The notes under the pieces were generated by a model, which worked only from the letters and a program-made list of their open reading frames with translations, made no database searches and had not been told where the DNA came from. Below are positions 20,101 through 27,383 of a DNA stretch of 31,037 bases, piece by piece. Both the position numbers and the translations under genes were made by a program. This DNA comes from Pseudomonadota bacterium. Its GTDB lineage: Bacteria; Pseudomonadota; Gammaproteobacteria; Steroidobacterales; Steroidobacteraceae. The DNA lies in the NCBI GenBank assembly GCA_023428645.1, contig JAEYXD010000106.1, forward strand, positions 1 through 31,037, given 5' to 3'. Every line of letters begins with the position of its first letter. Positions within the stretch are counted from its first letter, which is position 1.

Positions 20101-23100
20101 TGCCGGCATTGATCGTGAACGGGGCCGCGACGGTGGTGCTCTGGCCGAAGACGATGGCAGCGAGACTCGAGAACGGCGCGGTCGCCCCGCCCGAGCCGAT
20201 CATCGTTACTTTGCCGGCCGGGCCGGCGTTGATGCTGACCGCGCCCGTGCCGGTGAACAGGATGCCTTGCTGGCTGGTGGTCGCGCCGGTGGAGTGGCCG
20301 GTCAGGGACACGTTCGCACCCGTGAACGTCGACGTACTGGACGTCGAGCGCCAGATGCCGTTGTTGGCGAGCGACGTGCCGTCGAGGATCAGATCGCCCG
20401 TCGTGGTCAAGGCGTGGCCACCGGCCACGAACGCGACGGCCGATGCAGTGTTCGATGCGCCGAAGATGGAGATGCCGCCCGTTCCCGCGGTCATCGTCGA
20501 CGTACCGATGCTCACGCCGCGGCCGGTGCCTTCCGTCCTGCCTTGCAACCGGATGGCACCGCTGCCGCTGGTGAGAAGCTGATGACCATCGTTGAAGTTC
20601 ATCGCGGCGCCGCTCGACAGCGAGCGGGCGATGAATTCGATCGTGCCGCCGCCCGCGTCGATCGTGACGTTCGAGATGCCGACACCGTAGGCGCCAGAGC
20701 CGATCGCTTCACCGCCCGCGCTCGTGCCGCCGTAACCGATCACATCACCGCCCCGGGTGGTGATGGCCGAATCGATCGCGATGGCGCCCACGGCAGCGCC
20801 GTTGGCGCGGCTGTTGAGGATCGTGTGCAGGGGCCCGGACCCCTCTTGAGCGGTGATGCCGTTTGCGATCGTGATGCCTGCATCGGAGCGGATCGTGAGC
20901 GTCGAAGCTCCCGCCACCGCGCCGGTCTTGACGATCGGCGCGGGGGTCAGCGCGTTGCCGGCGGTGAGGTTGACCGCGCCCGTGCCGGTCGTCGTGATGG
21001 TCGCGTTCCCGCTCAGCGTCGTGGCCGCGGATAGCGTGATCGCACCGTTGCCGTTCTGCGTGATGCCGTGATGCATCACCGCTCCGGTCGCGGACGACAG
21101 TGTGACGTCGGCGGCTGCCGTGATCGCGCCGACCGCATCGAGCGACTTGTTGCCGGTGATAGTGACGCCGCCCGCGGAGGTGTAGCTCGCAAACGCTCGC
21201 CAGCTCCACAGGCTGGCGTCGGCGGTGGGAGCGGCGTTGCCCGTCATCGAAATGCCGCCGGTGCCGGCACTCATGGCGACGGTCGTGATGCCCGCCGATC
21301 CGCCGAATGCAATCGCCGACCGGTAGCCGTCGTAGGTCGCCGCGCCGCCGGTGCCGACGACGGTGATGGAGCCCGTCCCTCCGGTCGTGACGTTGAAAGG
21401 GCCGGTATTGGTCGTGAGAAAGCCCGCGTAGCCGCTCGCGGATGTGGACTGGCCGACGAAGCTGATATTGCCGCTCGCGGAGATGACGTTCGTCGCCGCC
21501 GTTACGCTGTCACGCCACAGGCCGCCGGCGCTGCCATTGGTCGTGCCCGTGAACGAGATATCGCCGCTGCCGCTCGTGAACGTGCCGTTGTTGAACGTGA
21601 AGCCGACGCTGCTGTTGGTACCGGTCGCGGTGCCGGTGACGTCGATGTTGCCGGCGTCGGTCGTGAGCTTGACGCCCGGCGCCAGCGTGCCGCCGCGCGT
21701 GGCATACGCAGTGGTGGCATCGATCGTGATGTTGCCACTGCCGGCGGTGGTGATCTCTGCATTGGTGAACACGCCCAGACCTTCGGTCGTCGACGTGGCG
21801 CTCGTGCGCCCGCGCAGCGTGATATTGCCGCCGCCCGCATCGAGCACGCTCGAGGGTACGATCGTGACGCCGCGCGTCGAGCCGGCGCCAGCGGCGTAAC
21901 CGTCGCCGGTGGCGCTGCCACCGCCCACCAGGATATTGCCGCCGCGCGTGACGATGCCGGCGGTGTTGACCCAGCCCGAAGTTGCGTCGGTGTTGCGGCT
22001 GTTCAGCGTGACATGCAGCGGGCTCGCGCCGAGCAGCGCGTTGATGGCGCCGGTGGTGATGTTCGTGCCGGAAGAGATGTTCAAGGATGATGCGCCGGTC
22101 GCATGCTCCTGTTTGGTGAATGAGCCCAGCGTGAAGTCGCCGACCGTGGAGATGCTCACATCGCCGGCCGCTGTCACCGCGCCGAGTCGCGAAGCGTAGG
22201 CGCGGTTGCCCGTGACGGTGAGCGTGCTCGCCGTCGTGATGCGGCCGCCGAAAGCGACGGCGCCATCGCCGCTGATGGTGATCGGGCCGGCGGAATTCAT
22301 GGTCGAGCCGGTGCCGTAGGTATCGAGGATGTATTGGGTCGGCGTGCCGGAGGCCGTGCCGGTGATCGTGATGCCGCCGGTGCCGGCCGTCAGATTGACG
22401 ACGGTGCCGGTCGTGCCGCTTTGCCCGAATTCGATCGCGGCGAAGCTGCGATCGTTGCTCCAGCGGCCCGTGCCGCCGCGCCCGAGCACGCTCACTTTCC
22501 CAGCGCCGCCCGTCGTCACGTTCATCGGCGCGGCGACAGTGCTGTCGAACAGAATGCCTTGCGCGACATTCGGACCGTTGCCGGCGCCTTCCAGGGTGAT
22601 GTTGCCGCTGGTCGAGGTGATAGCGGTCGCGGTGGTCGGAAAGACCGGACGATAGAACGCGACATCGGTGCCGAGGTTTTCGCCTTTGATATAGATATCG
22701 CCCGTGCCGCTCGTGACCGTCACGCCGTTGAGATACGTGCCGATCGCGCCGGCGATGCCGCCGGTGTTGGTGTTGATGCCGACGATCGAGATCGCGCCCG
22801 TGTCGCTGGTGATCGTCGCGCCGGTGTTGAGGTACAGGCCCGAGGCGTTCGTGCTCGTGTTGGTGCCCGTGAGATTGATGCTGCCCGCACCGGTGGTCTG
22901 CAATCTGGCGTCGGCCATCAGCGTGACCGCGGCACCGGTCGCGCTGGTGGCCGTGACGGAGATGTTGCCGCCAGCCGCGTTGAGCGCGCCTTGCAATTGC
23001 GTCGGCCCGACGAGGCTCAGATGGATGTTGCCGCCGCCGGAGCTGATGCCGCCGAGGATGTTGCTCTGGCCTGCCGTCGATGCGGTATTGGTGATCGACA

Positions 23101-25567
23101 CGGCACCATTGCCGGTGCTGATGGCCGAGCCGACGTTGATCGCTCGTTGGGCGTTGACCATGACGTCGCCAGCGGTGGTGGCGAAGGTCATCCCGCTCGT
23201 GCTGAGGAGTGAATACGGCGACGTCGTCGTGCCGGTGTGATTCAGGGTGATGCCGGTGCCGGCCGAGAACGTACCCGCCGCGTCCAGTTGGATGCCGGCG
23301 CCTGAACCGCCGCCCTCCGCGTTGACCACGATGGGGCCAGCCGTACTGACGTTCGTCCCGCCGGCGAAATGAACCGGAATGATGCCGCCGACGGGAACCG
23401 CGCCGTTCAATGTGATGAGCCCGCTCGTCGAGCGGATCGTCGCCATGCCGGCGGCGGTGTTGCGATAGAGGCCTGTGTTGGTATTCGAGCTGATGCCCGT
23501 CATGGTGATCGGGCCCGACGTCGTCGTCACCGTGATCGCGGAGAGGGTCAAGCCGGCGAAGGTACCCGTCGACTGGCCATAGAGATCAATGGCGCCTTGC
23601 TCAGCGGCGATCGTCGTGCCGCCGTTGATGTACATGCCGAAGCCGGCTCCGACTGTCTCACCGCGCAGCGAAATCGTGCCCGTGCCGTTGGTGAGCACCT
23701 GAGAGTTGTTGACCAGCTCCATGGCGACCCAGCCGTTCGCGACCTTGCCGAAGGTGCTGATGTTGCCGCCGCCGGAGGCTGAACGAGCGTCCAGAACTCT
23801 GGAGTTGCCTAGCGCGATGGCAGTCCCCGAAGAGCCCGTGTCGTACGCATAGCCTCCCGGCGCGCTGCCGCCACCCAATATGATGTCGCCGCCGTTGGAG
23901 ATGATGTTGCCGTCGAGCGAGATCCTGCCTGGCTCGGTGCCCGTCGGCGTGCCGGCCGCGCGTGCCCTCATGACGACGTTGAGCTTGCCGTCCGTCGCGG
24001 AGATCGCAACGCCATTCAGATAGATATGTCGATTGGCCAACAGCGTGAGCGTCGCATCGCTCGTGCCGGTTTTCGTGATCGGCGCGTTGATGTTGATGTC
24101 GCCCACCGAGCTACCGCTGCTCGCGGTCGTGAGCGTGACGCTCGTTCCGGCGCTGAGCGAGGCATTGATCTGGCTCGCCTGGACGTTCGCGGATGCTCCG
24201 CTCGGAGTGAACACGATGGGATTCGCGCCGCCGGTCGTCACGCCGCTGTCCACCGCGTTGCTGATGTTGACGTTCGTCGGATCGAGCAGCCATTCGCCCG
24301 CATTGCCGAGTGCCGCCGATGCATCGACCGAGCCGAGCGCCTGCAGGTTGTCCTTGCTTGAGGTTTCCACGCGACCGCCATTGCCTGCGAGCGCGCCGCC
24401 ACGTGCGGCGATCGCGCCAGCAAAGTTCGTGTACGCATCGGACCACAGCACGACGGTGCCGCCGTCGCCGCCGCGCGTGGCGCTCGCATCGATGCGCGCG
24501 CCGTCGGCCATGACGACGGCGCGGGCGTTGTGCTCCGGACCTGCGCCTTGCCAATTGCCGCCGATCAGCACGGTGCCGCCGCCATTCGTGCCCGCGGCAT
24601 CGAGCACCGCGTGCTCCACGAGGGCAACATTCTTGCCGAGCGCCGTGATCTCGCCGCCCGAGCTCGCGGCATCGTTGCCCGACACATCGACAGTGCCGCC
24701 GATGTAAGCCGTGCCTCCGGCGCCCGCGCCGAGAAAGATCCTGCCGTCGCGCTCCTCGATGCCGCGCGCCTGCAGCACGCCTTCCGTATTGATGAGCGAA
24801 TCGAGCACCGCGTCAGCGGTGCCGGCTTGCAAGGCGATCGAGCCGCCGTCGGCCGCGATCTTGCCTTGATTGATGATGCTTGCGTCGAGCACCGCCTCGT
24901 CGACGTTCGCGGTCAGCAGCCCGTTCGCGAGAACGCTGACGGTCACCGCGTTGCCGGCGGCGAGTGTCGTGTTGCCGCCTGGCGTTGCGATGGTGCCGGT
25001 GTTCGTGATCGACGGTGCGACCAGCACGACGCTGCCCGCGGTCAGCGAGCCTTCGTTCTGGATCGAGCCGGCGCTGCCGTCGTGACGGAGCGTGTAGCGG
25101 CCGGCTGCGAAATCTTCGTTGCTCAGCTCGAGCGTTGAGGCGAGCAGGCCGCCGGTGTTGACCGCGGCGTTCTTACCGAACAGCACGCCGTGCGGGTTGA
25201 TGAGGAAGACTTTCCCGTTCGCATCGACGGCGCCCAGGATGCGCGAGGCGTCGGCGCCGATGACGCGATTCAACGCGATGCTGTTCGCGTCAGGCTGGAT
25301 GAAGGTGATCTTGCGATCGGCGCCGACGTTGAACGTCTCCCACTCGATGCCGAGCTTGGCGGTGTTCTGCAGCACCGTCAGCGAATGTTCGGACTGGCTG
25401 ATGCTGCCCGCGCCGCTGATGACGTTGCCGCCGGTGGGAAGGTCGGCGGCGACGGCGCCGTGGCACGCCAGTTTGATCGCAAGCGCGAGCGCGCTGAGGC
25501 CCGAGACTCGCGAGGGCCTGACGCGGAGGGCCGGTTGAGAGGGCATGGCGTGTTCCCGTAGCGACAT
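11150..25567 (-). CDS. Giant two-partner-secretion exoprotein / adhesin with TPS, MBG and YDG domains
   Basis: About 4,805 residues. A signal peptide (ends GAVAA, about residue 41) is followed by a filamentous-haemagglutinin TPS domain with the NPHGVLFG motif at 124-131 (variant of NPNG). A long Gly/Thr/Ser-rich beta-helix (to about 2585) follows, then ten MBG units, thirteen YDG units, a short helical segment (EFALSEAIRRALIARD) and a polar tail. The mature chain appears to contain only two cysteines, 33 and 4 residues from the C-terminus. TPS proteins are threaded through a TpsB pore to the surface and act in adhesion, aggregation or biofilm. The cognate transporter is at 27384-29108 and a Skp-like chaperone gene lies directly upstream. 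ATGs at 25546, 25567 and 25636 are all open; 25546 or 25567 gives the more usual signal peptide. Ligand unknown. Confidence 0.93.
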   Translation of the reverse strand: MSLREHAMPSQPALRVRPSRVSGLSALALAIKLACHGAVAADLPTGGNVISGAGSISQSEHSLTVLQNTAKLGIEWETFNVGADRKITFIQPDANSIALNRVIGADASRILGAVDANGKVFLINPHGVLFGKNAAVNTGGLLASTLELSNEDFAAGRYTLRHDGSAGSIQNEGSLTAGSVVLVAPSITNTGTIATPGGNTTLAAGNAVTVSVLANGLLTANVDEAVLDASIINQGKIAADGGSIALQAGTADAVLDSLINTEGVLQARGIEERDGRIFLGAGAGGTAYIGGTVDVSGNDAASSGGEITALGKNVALVEHAVLDAAGTNGGGTVLIGGNWQGAGPEHNARAVVMADGARIDASATRGGDGGTVVLWSDAYTNFAGAIAARGGALAGNGGRVETSSKDNLQALGSVDASAALGNAGEWLLDPTNVNISNAVDSGVTTGGANPIVFTPSGASANVQASQINASLSAGTSVTLTTASSGSSVGDININAPITKTGTSDATLTLLANRHIYLNGVAISATDGKLNVVMRARAAGTPTGTEPGRISLDGNIISNGGDIILGGGSAPGGYAYDTGSSGTAIALGNSRVLDARSASGGGNISTFGKVANGWVAMELVNNSQVLTNGTGTISLRGETVGAGFGMYINGGTTIAAEQGAIDLYGQSTGTFAGLTLSAITVTTTSGPITMTGISSNTNTGLYRNTAAGMATIRSTSGLITLNGAVPVGGIIPVHFAGGTNVSTAGPIVVNAEGGGSGAGIQLDAAGTFSAGTGITLNHTGTTTSPYSLLSTSGMTFATTAGDVMVNAQRAINVGSAISTGNGAVSITNTASTAGQSNILGGISSGGGNIHLSLVGPTQLQGALNAAGGNISVTATSATGAAVTLMADARLQTTGAGSINLTGTNTSTNASGLYLNTGATITSDTGAISIVGINTNTGGIAGAIGTYLNGVTVTSGTGDIYIKGENLGTDVAFYRPVFPTTATAITSTSGNITLEGAGNGPNVAQGILFDSTVAAPMNVTTGGAGKVSVLGRGGTGRWSNDRSFAAIEFGQSGTTGTVVNLTAGTGGITITGTASGTPTQYILDTYGTGSTMNSAGPITISGDGAVAFGGRITTASTLTVTGNRAYASRLGAVTAAGDVSISTVGDFTLGSFTKQEHATGASSLNISSGTNITTGAINALLGASPLHVTLNSRNTDATSGWVNTAGIVTRGGNILVGGGSATGDGYAAGAGSTRGVTIVPSSVLDAGGGNITLRGRTSATSTTEGLGVFTNAEITTAGSGNITIDATTAYATRGGTLAPGVKLTTDAGNIDVTGTATGTNSSVGFTFNNGTFTSGSGDISFTGTTNGSAGGLWRDSVTAATNVISASGNISFVGQSTSASGYAGFLTTNTGPFNVTTGGTGSITVVGTGGAATYDGYRSAIAFGGSAGITTVAMSAGTGGISMTGNAAPTADASLWSWRAFASYTSAGGVTITGNKSLDAVGAITAAADVTLSSATGAVMHHGITQNGNGAITLSAATTLSGNATITTTGTGAVNLTAGNALTPAPIVKTGAVAGASTLTIRSDAGITIANGITAQEGSGPLHTILNSRANGAAVGAIAIDSAITTRGGDVIGYGGTSAGGEAIGSGAYGVGISNVTIDAGGGTIEFIARSLSSGAAMNFNDGHQLLTSGSGAIRLQGRTEGTGRGVSIGTSTMTAGTGGISIFGASNTASAVAFVAGGHALTTTGDLILDGTSLANNGIWRSTSSTSTFTGANVSLTGHSTGATTSQQGILFTGTGAVSINAGPAGKVTMIGSGGATAPFSSLAAIVFGQSTTVAAPFTINAGTGGVEITGTAATAGTFSFDSFGTTNVINSAGAVNIRGNKSIFFRGTITQSAGGPSSVVAASGNIIVSRFAQNGGALTLQAPAGYIESPNGLTAAGDLTVAAGNRLLAGPISASGALTASAATTITTGTINLTGSAASSVSAGTTLATGAITLAGSGDLTLFSAGALTPAAITKTSAATGLSTVTIRTNDQILIDNAITAHSGTGPLNVVLNTRFNDAAGGPITINSSITTRGGNISGVGGSAGTGPAVAWSGGFWGIGVSNGAIVDAGGGNIDFNATSLSGAAGPAVRVASGQLLTSGTGGITLVGDSRPVGHAGVAFSPGTVVTSGTGGTTITGTAATTYAVAISNNTLTSTGDITITGTGTGVGGVGVNITSTSLVDVTAGGNLTITARQTVADAATSNAMAIVGAGTVRLRSGATGAVAISGTNTSTGASSVPISFGVSATPAAVQIAGGTGGVTLMGTTASTTANAITSFGAAGSIVADGPVRLTGNRGISFLSPVTANTTAGTITVDPSVGNVTLGALTADGDILVNTPGTFTSSANITARGTANITLRTSGLTGFTGLASGSHLLRLEPYESASAIAIGGVSGALQLPASMFNGASRRFADGFSEIVIGRGDGSSAIGLGSVTFTDPVTLLAPVAGSLNASGTVYNTGGGLTARIGGSIVLGASHTVATSGGANNDIVLSSSTLFDQTGTSSPLMPSAGRWIVYLPDPGAADFGSTPLVSGNDALWGSNFDTLPPQSVPAGNRYVFNLSPHLNISTTAATKTYGDDGSAIVAGAVAAQFAPQVTAMNGWGIAYSAISPTQAMGDVSQFAPTSSGSATTANVGTYAIDLGNQPSLLASGFSANYSAPGLLTVDPRPITVQASAGSTKVYGTDDPAGLASAFGIASGTLVNGNTMTGAMGRVAGETAGSYTFTVGSLAVSDGNGGRNYALTLDGATNPFVITPAPLAATIANQSKVYGADDPGLAAIPVTLSGLVNRTVTDINGNVTTLDDSNLLTAAVASLTRETGEDVGTRHVTDASFDVIGPSSSNYSAPVLDGLTVLEITPAPLTATLPDQTKVYGADDPDLAGIPVTLDAVNRTVATWYGSTVIDDTGEVTASVTGLTREVGENVGTYAITGATLSSSTGSRAFNYSSSASFTGAPTLTISQRALTATLADQSKIYGNDDPLLAGIVPALDFVNRTITTWNGEVIVNDAEAISTTVSHLARAAGEDVGAYAITAATFTDLAGSSAGNYLAPTLDDGSILHITARDLLATLDEQTKVYGADDPALAGIVPSLNIVDRDVMTWNGTARINDTGEVATSVASLTRTAGEDVGTRDITAATFTPLTGSRAANYAQPILTGTPTLSITAAPLSATIDPQSKVYGEADPSLADITPTLNGLINRTITTWNGGVNVDDSADVRVTLSSLTRAVGEDVGSRDITAATFNPLTGSRAANYLHPTLAGTPRLTISAAPLTAAFADPSKIYGDDDPALAGIAVTLSVVERDISTWNGMVLIDDTDRVQTAVTALAREAGESVGTRVITSATFAALGGEAAGNYLPPTLLGTPVLQITPRSLTAALPTLTKVYGNDDPALAGITPTLNAVDRTVATWNGGVAVSDAAKLAVAIADIDREAGEEVGTRAITGVTFGALTGSAAGNYLAPTLAAAPTLAITPAPLGGLLGDQTKVYGEADPDWSSIAVTLQPVNRAVTTWDTVEHIDDRGRVSAIVTELRRQAGENVGAYQITAATLDAPTGPAAGNYSNLASVTGSSVLRITPRPITIAAQTGTKVYDGNDSSSVRPVLSAGSLAFDDTLTRLVQTYDSRNAGERTLNVVDYLLGDGNDGENYAVTLLGAPGTITPKALSAAITVNHKVYDGLLDATGSVGPLIGVITGDDIAVSTPTLLFSDKNVGVGKSVTASNMLLSGLDAGNYTFTTPTGLTANITARMINAINVIAHDRVYDATNVAQISGGTLSNTVAGDDVSLVLGAAAFDNKNVGTSKPVTVTGSSLQGSDAGNYTLAEPSGLTAAITPATLTVLGTAANDRVYDATTGVALNTDGSRLEGVLLDDSVDLASGSAIGAMADKNVGDGKSVTVTGFAIAGTDAANYRLLQPTGLTVNITPRDLPVVGVVALDKVFDTTRNATLDNAHAALAGVLANDDVVLSTAGALGSFDTPDVGNGKPVTASGYAITGVDAGNYNVLQPVGLAAFITPFMLGTNGTSVSGTTAADKIYDGNRTATLDTSGSRLAGLLPGAEDVRLVTSGAIGLFDDKNVGVDKTVTITGFTLTGSDAHNYLLSPTETTTASITPLAIDVRGIVAENKVYDATTAAPLLTSGAFLSAIIGQDDVSLTGAALGAFADKNVGNGKPVTVTGLTLAGSDARNYTLIQPTDLVANITPARLTLDGVVALDKTYDATTAATLFGGTLIGALPNDAVVVGAGIGAFSDKNVGTNKAVTASGFALHGADAGNYELVQPAGLTASITPASITLGGLSANDKVYDASVTATLSGAATLEGRLGNDDLVVLGTPTATFADKNVGAGIAVSVFGYALGGADAGNYTLAQPMGLTADITPASLSILGMTAANKVYDATTDAALTGGILSGVLGTDVVALMAGEGQFVDKNVGTAKAVLVTGYALTGADAGNYHLAQPDDVTADITPAALTITGVTARSKLYDATIDAILTAGSLAGVLGQDDVVLAQGRGTFADQHVGTGKTVTATGFGVSGIDAGNYVLSQPVGLTADITPARLLVTAAPDTREYDGTTSSGAMPTIAGLQGTDTAVGAQVFATRNAGTSALTPMLLTLEDGNGGNNYEVTLTAGSGMITPRPLTVAAQPDVKTYDGTTASAALPMLSTGSLVSGDTASWSQVFADPDIGAGKTLLASGFIDDGNGGKNYDLTFVPSDAGAILTQEQSEFALSEAIRRALIARDSNFIQVRGIDRLSDPTQSALDASNPASQAPLTRGSEQESASEPCAASDDSGVRMPERPVAFEQGDSERQGRSCSFF
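11450..14800 (-). repeat. Thirteen tandem YDG-domain units in the exoprotein
   Basis: Units of mostly about 80-85 residues each start with K/R-x-Y/F-D (for example KVYDAT, KIYDGN, REYDGT). Most continue with FxDKNVGxxKxVTVTG and then GxDAGNYxLxQPxGLTAxITP. I count thirteen, including one divergent KVFDTT unit. At DNA level a phrase close to ccgacgttcttgtcg recurs in most units (near 12290, 12550, 12815, 13070, 13335, 13900, 14170, 14430). YDG repeats form extracellular stalks in adhesins. Confidence 0.88.
14840..17825 (-). repeat. Ten tandem MBG-domain units in the exoprotein
   Basis: Units of about 90-105 residues are marked by K-V/I-YGxDDP (nine clear copies: KVYGTDDP, KVYGADDP x3, KIYGNDDP, KVYGEADP x2, KIYGDDDP, KVYGNDDP) plus one divergent first copy, KTYGDDGS. 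Most continue with NRTITTWNG, LTRxAGEDVGTxxITAATF and NYxxPTL, and link through ITPAPLTATL. They precede the YDG block in the protein. Confidence 0.88.
19460..24000 (-). repeat. Four higher-order supra-repeats in the beta-helix region
   Basis: Four long related segments begin near 23990, 22030, 20840 and 19500 (minus-strand direction). The three later ones share the opening GPLHxxLNSR-like phrase, and all four carry ITTRGGNI-like, GGGSAxGxGYA-like and VLDAGGGNI-like phrases. Between openings the spacing is about 1.96, 1.19 and 1.34 kb. Shorter units (SGTGGITITGTA-like) fill the rest. This looks like duplication of 400-650 residue blocks. Confidence 0.65.
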
Positions 25568-25730
25568 CAGCTGTGTCCCGATGCTGCGGATCGCTGCTCG
25601 CCCCGACGTGGCCGATGTGACATCCGCAGCCTGCATGTGTCGACAACGCTATGGCGGCGTAGCGGGCCTCGAACAGATGCCTTACGGACATGACCTCGGA
25701 CAGTCGCCACGAGGCGAGGTGACCCGAGTC

Positions 25731-25761
25731 ATTGCAACTCGCCGGTATTGCAACGTTTGCA
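25731..25761 (-). promoter_or_regulatory. Repeated GTTGCAAT elements upstream of the exoprotein gene
   Basis: ATTGCAAC occurs at 25731-25738 and 25747-25754 (16 bp period). The second copy is part of an imperfect palindrome TGCAA-cgt-TTGCA (25749-25761). They lie between the Skp-like gene stop and the exoprotein start, about 165-195 bp before the likely ATG, so they may be an operator. This is inference from position and symmetry only. Confidence 0.35.
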
Positions 25762-25769
25762 CGGTGGGT

Positions 25770-26396
25770 TCAGCGCGTGCGCGCCGTCTGAGCGGGCAGC
25801 ACTTCGCGATCGAAGCTGATCGTCGTGATGCGCTCATCGAGCCCGGCAACGACCGCGGGGGTCAGATCGTTGCTGAAATTGCCGCCCAGCACGAAATTGC
25901 GATCGATCAAGAGGCCGCACCCCTTGTCCTTGTAGGCCGCCGCGATCACCGGTTGAGCTTCCATGCTGATGCGCTCCACGACTTTCAGGCGCGTCGCCTC
26001 GATTTCGCGCGAGAGTTGCTCGGCTCGCACGCGCAGCGGTTCGAGGCGGGCGGCGATGTCCTGCTCGCGTTTGCGCCGCTCCTCGTCGCTGAGCTTGGGC
26101 GAGCGCTCGCGCAGTGCTGCGAGCTCGTCATCGAGCGGCTTGCGCTCGGTGTTTATTTGTTCTTGCGCCTGCTGCGCGAGCTGCTGCAGGCGAGCCGTCG
26201 CGGCTTTGCCGACCTTCGCGTTCTCGAGCACCGCTTCGCGAGACAACAGACACGCGCCCGGCACCGCCTTGCCGCCGAGCTGCGCGTCGGCCGGGACCGC
26301 GCTGATCGCGGGCGCTTGCGACTCCGCCGCGCCGCACGTTGTCGCAGCGAGCACGCACGCGGCGAGGCCACCGAATCGATAGCGTAGGAATTGCAT
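25770..26396 (-). CDS. OmpH/Skp-family periplasmic chaperone-like protein
   Basis: A 208-residue protein with a signal peptide (hydrophobic stretch LAACVLAATTCGAA) and a Skp/OmpH-like layout. An entry strand (ACLLSREAVLENAKVGKAA) leads into a long charged helix pair (about 65-145) and then the returning strand KGCGLLIDRNFVLGGNFSNDLTPAVV. Skp trimers hold unfolded outer-membrane proteins in a tentacle-like cage. This is a divergent copy that is not in the usual bamA-skp-lpxD context; it sits 200 bp upstream of the exoprotein gene on the same strand, so a dedicated role in TPS secretion is likely but inferred. One Cys at each end of the body domain (ACLL, KGCG) might form a disulfide. AAAGGAAC precedes the ATG. 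It is divergent from the second regulator. Confidence 0.85.
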   Translation of the reverse strand: MQFLRYRFGGLAACVLAATTCGAAESQAPAISAVPADAQLGGKAVPGACLLSREAVLENAKVGKAATARLQQLAQQAQEQINTERKPLDDELAALRERSPKLSDEERRKREQDIAARLEPLRVRAEQLSREIEATRLKVVERISMEAQPVIAAAYKDKGCGLLIDRNFVLGGNFSNDLTPAVVAGLDERITTISFDREVLPAQTARTR

Positions 26397-26606
26397 GTGA
26401 CGTTCCTTTTTCGTGAGCGTGTTGAAACGCTAAGACGCTCGCTCGCGCGCACGACAGATGTCATGAGGCCCGTGCAGGGTGTCGAAGGTCACATTCGTCG
26501 TTCGCGTGCTGCCATTGCGCGCAGCGATGCGGAAAGTCCGAAGGTGCGGCACTGCACTATTGAACTTAACGTGTCGCCGATCGGATGCATTGGCGACGAG
26601 GTGGTA

Positions 26607-27380
26607 ATGGCGGATCAGATTACCGGTGAGCACGGAAGCGAAGGGACGCAGCAAGGACGCGTGCTTCTGATCGAAGATGATGAGCTGATCAAATTCGGGT
26701 TGAGTGTCGGATTGAAAGAATGCCCGGCGAGCGCAGGGCTCGAACTGCTCGTGGTCGAGAGCGTCGCCGCAGCGCTGCAGATCAAGGACGTCAAGCCCGA
26801 TGTCATCCTGCTCGACGTGCTTCTGTGCGGCGGCGGGTTCGAAGAAGCCCTCCATGCTTTCGAGCGCGTGCACGCGCACTTTCCCGCGAGTCCCATCGGC
26901 TTGCTGTCGGTGAACAATTCCGCGCGCATCTTGTGTGGCGCGCTCGAACGCGGCGCCGCGGGCCTGATTCCACGCAAGACGCCGCTGCCCATCCTCGCGA
27001 TCGCGCTCAACCTCATGATGGCGGGCGGCGTGTATCTGCCGCCGGATTTCGCGTTGTCGTTGAATGCGGCGAGCAGCAGTGAGGGTGAGAGCACGGGCCG
27101 GCGCGCGCCGGGAGAGCTCACCGGCCGACAGCAGGCGATCCTCGATCTCCTCGCGATGGGCGCATCGAACAAGGAGATCGCCCTGCGCCTGCGTTTGAGC
27201 GTCGGCACCGTGAAGAACTATGTTTCCGGCCTGCTGAAGTTGATGCGGATGCCGACGCGCAATCGCTTGGTGGCGCATCTGCGCCAGCGCGAGGGCGGTC
27301 AAGCCGAGCCATGGAGCGAAAACCGCGCGGAATTACTGCGCGGCTGGAGGCGCGACGGCGTGATGCGAGCCGACAACTGA
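26607..27380 (+). CDS. NarL/LuxR-type response regulator (paralogue 2)
   Basis: A 257-residue response regulator. The receiver has E23-D24-D25, phospho-acceptor D70 (VILLDV) and K124 (IPRKTP). A LuxR HTH (171-226) includes LTGRQQAILDLLAMGASNKEIA and the block GTVKNYVSGLLKL, which is identical over 13 residues to the regulator at 10339. The frame is open upstream to 26391, but the ATG at 26607 has GAGGTGG just before it and starts a normal receiver. The C-terminal tail (about 30 residues after the HTH) is extra. It is divergent from the Skp-like gene, from which it probably shares a 210-bp control region, and convergent with tpsB with 3 bp between them. No kinase is adjacent. Confidence 0.9.
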   Translation: MADQITGEHGSEGTQQGRVLLIEDDELIKFGLSVGLKECPASAGLELLVVESVAAALQIKDVKPDVILLDVLLCGGGFEEALHAFERVHAHFPASPIGLLSVNNSARILCGALERGAAGLIPRKTPLPILAIALNLMMAGGVYLPPDFALSLNAASSSEGESTGRRAPGELTGRQQAILDLLAMGASNKEIALRLRLSVGTVKNYVSGLLKLMRMPTRNRLVAHLRQREGGQAEPWSENRAELLRGWRRDGVMRADN

Positions 27381-27383
27381 GCT

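Noticed and set aside
17738..22090. Chain of further long plus-strand frames (710, 381 and 340 codons)
   Set aside because: Same reasoning: antisense to the Gly/Thr-rich beta-helix, with low-complexity Arg/Ala/Asp/Gly composition typical of high-GC shadow frames.
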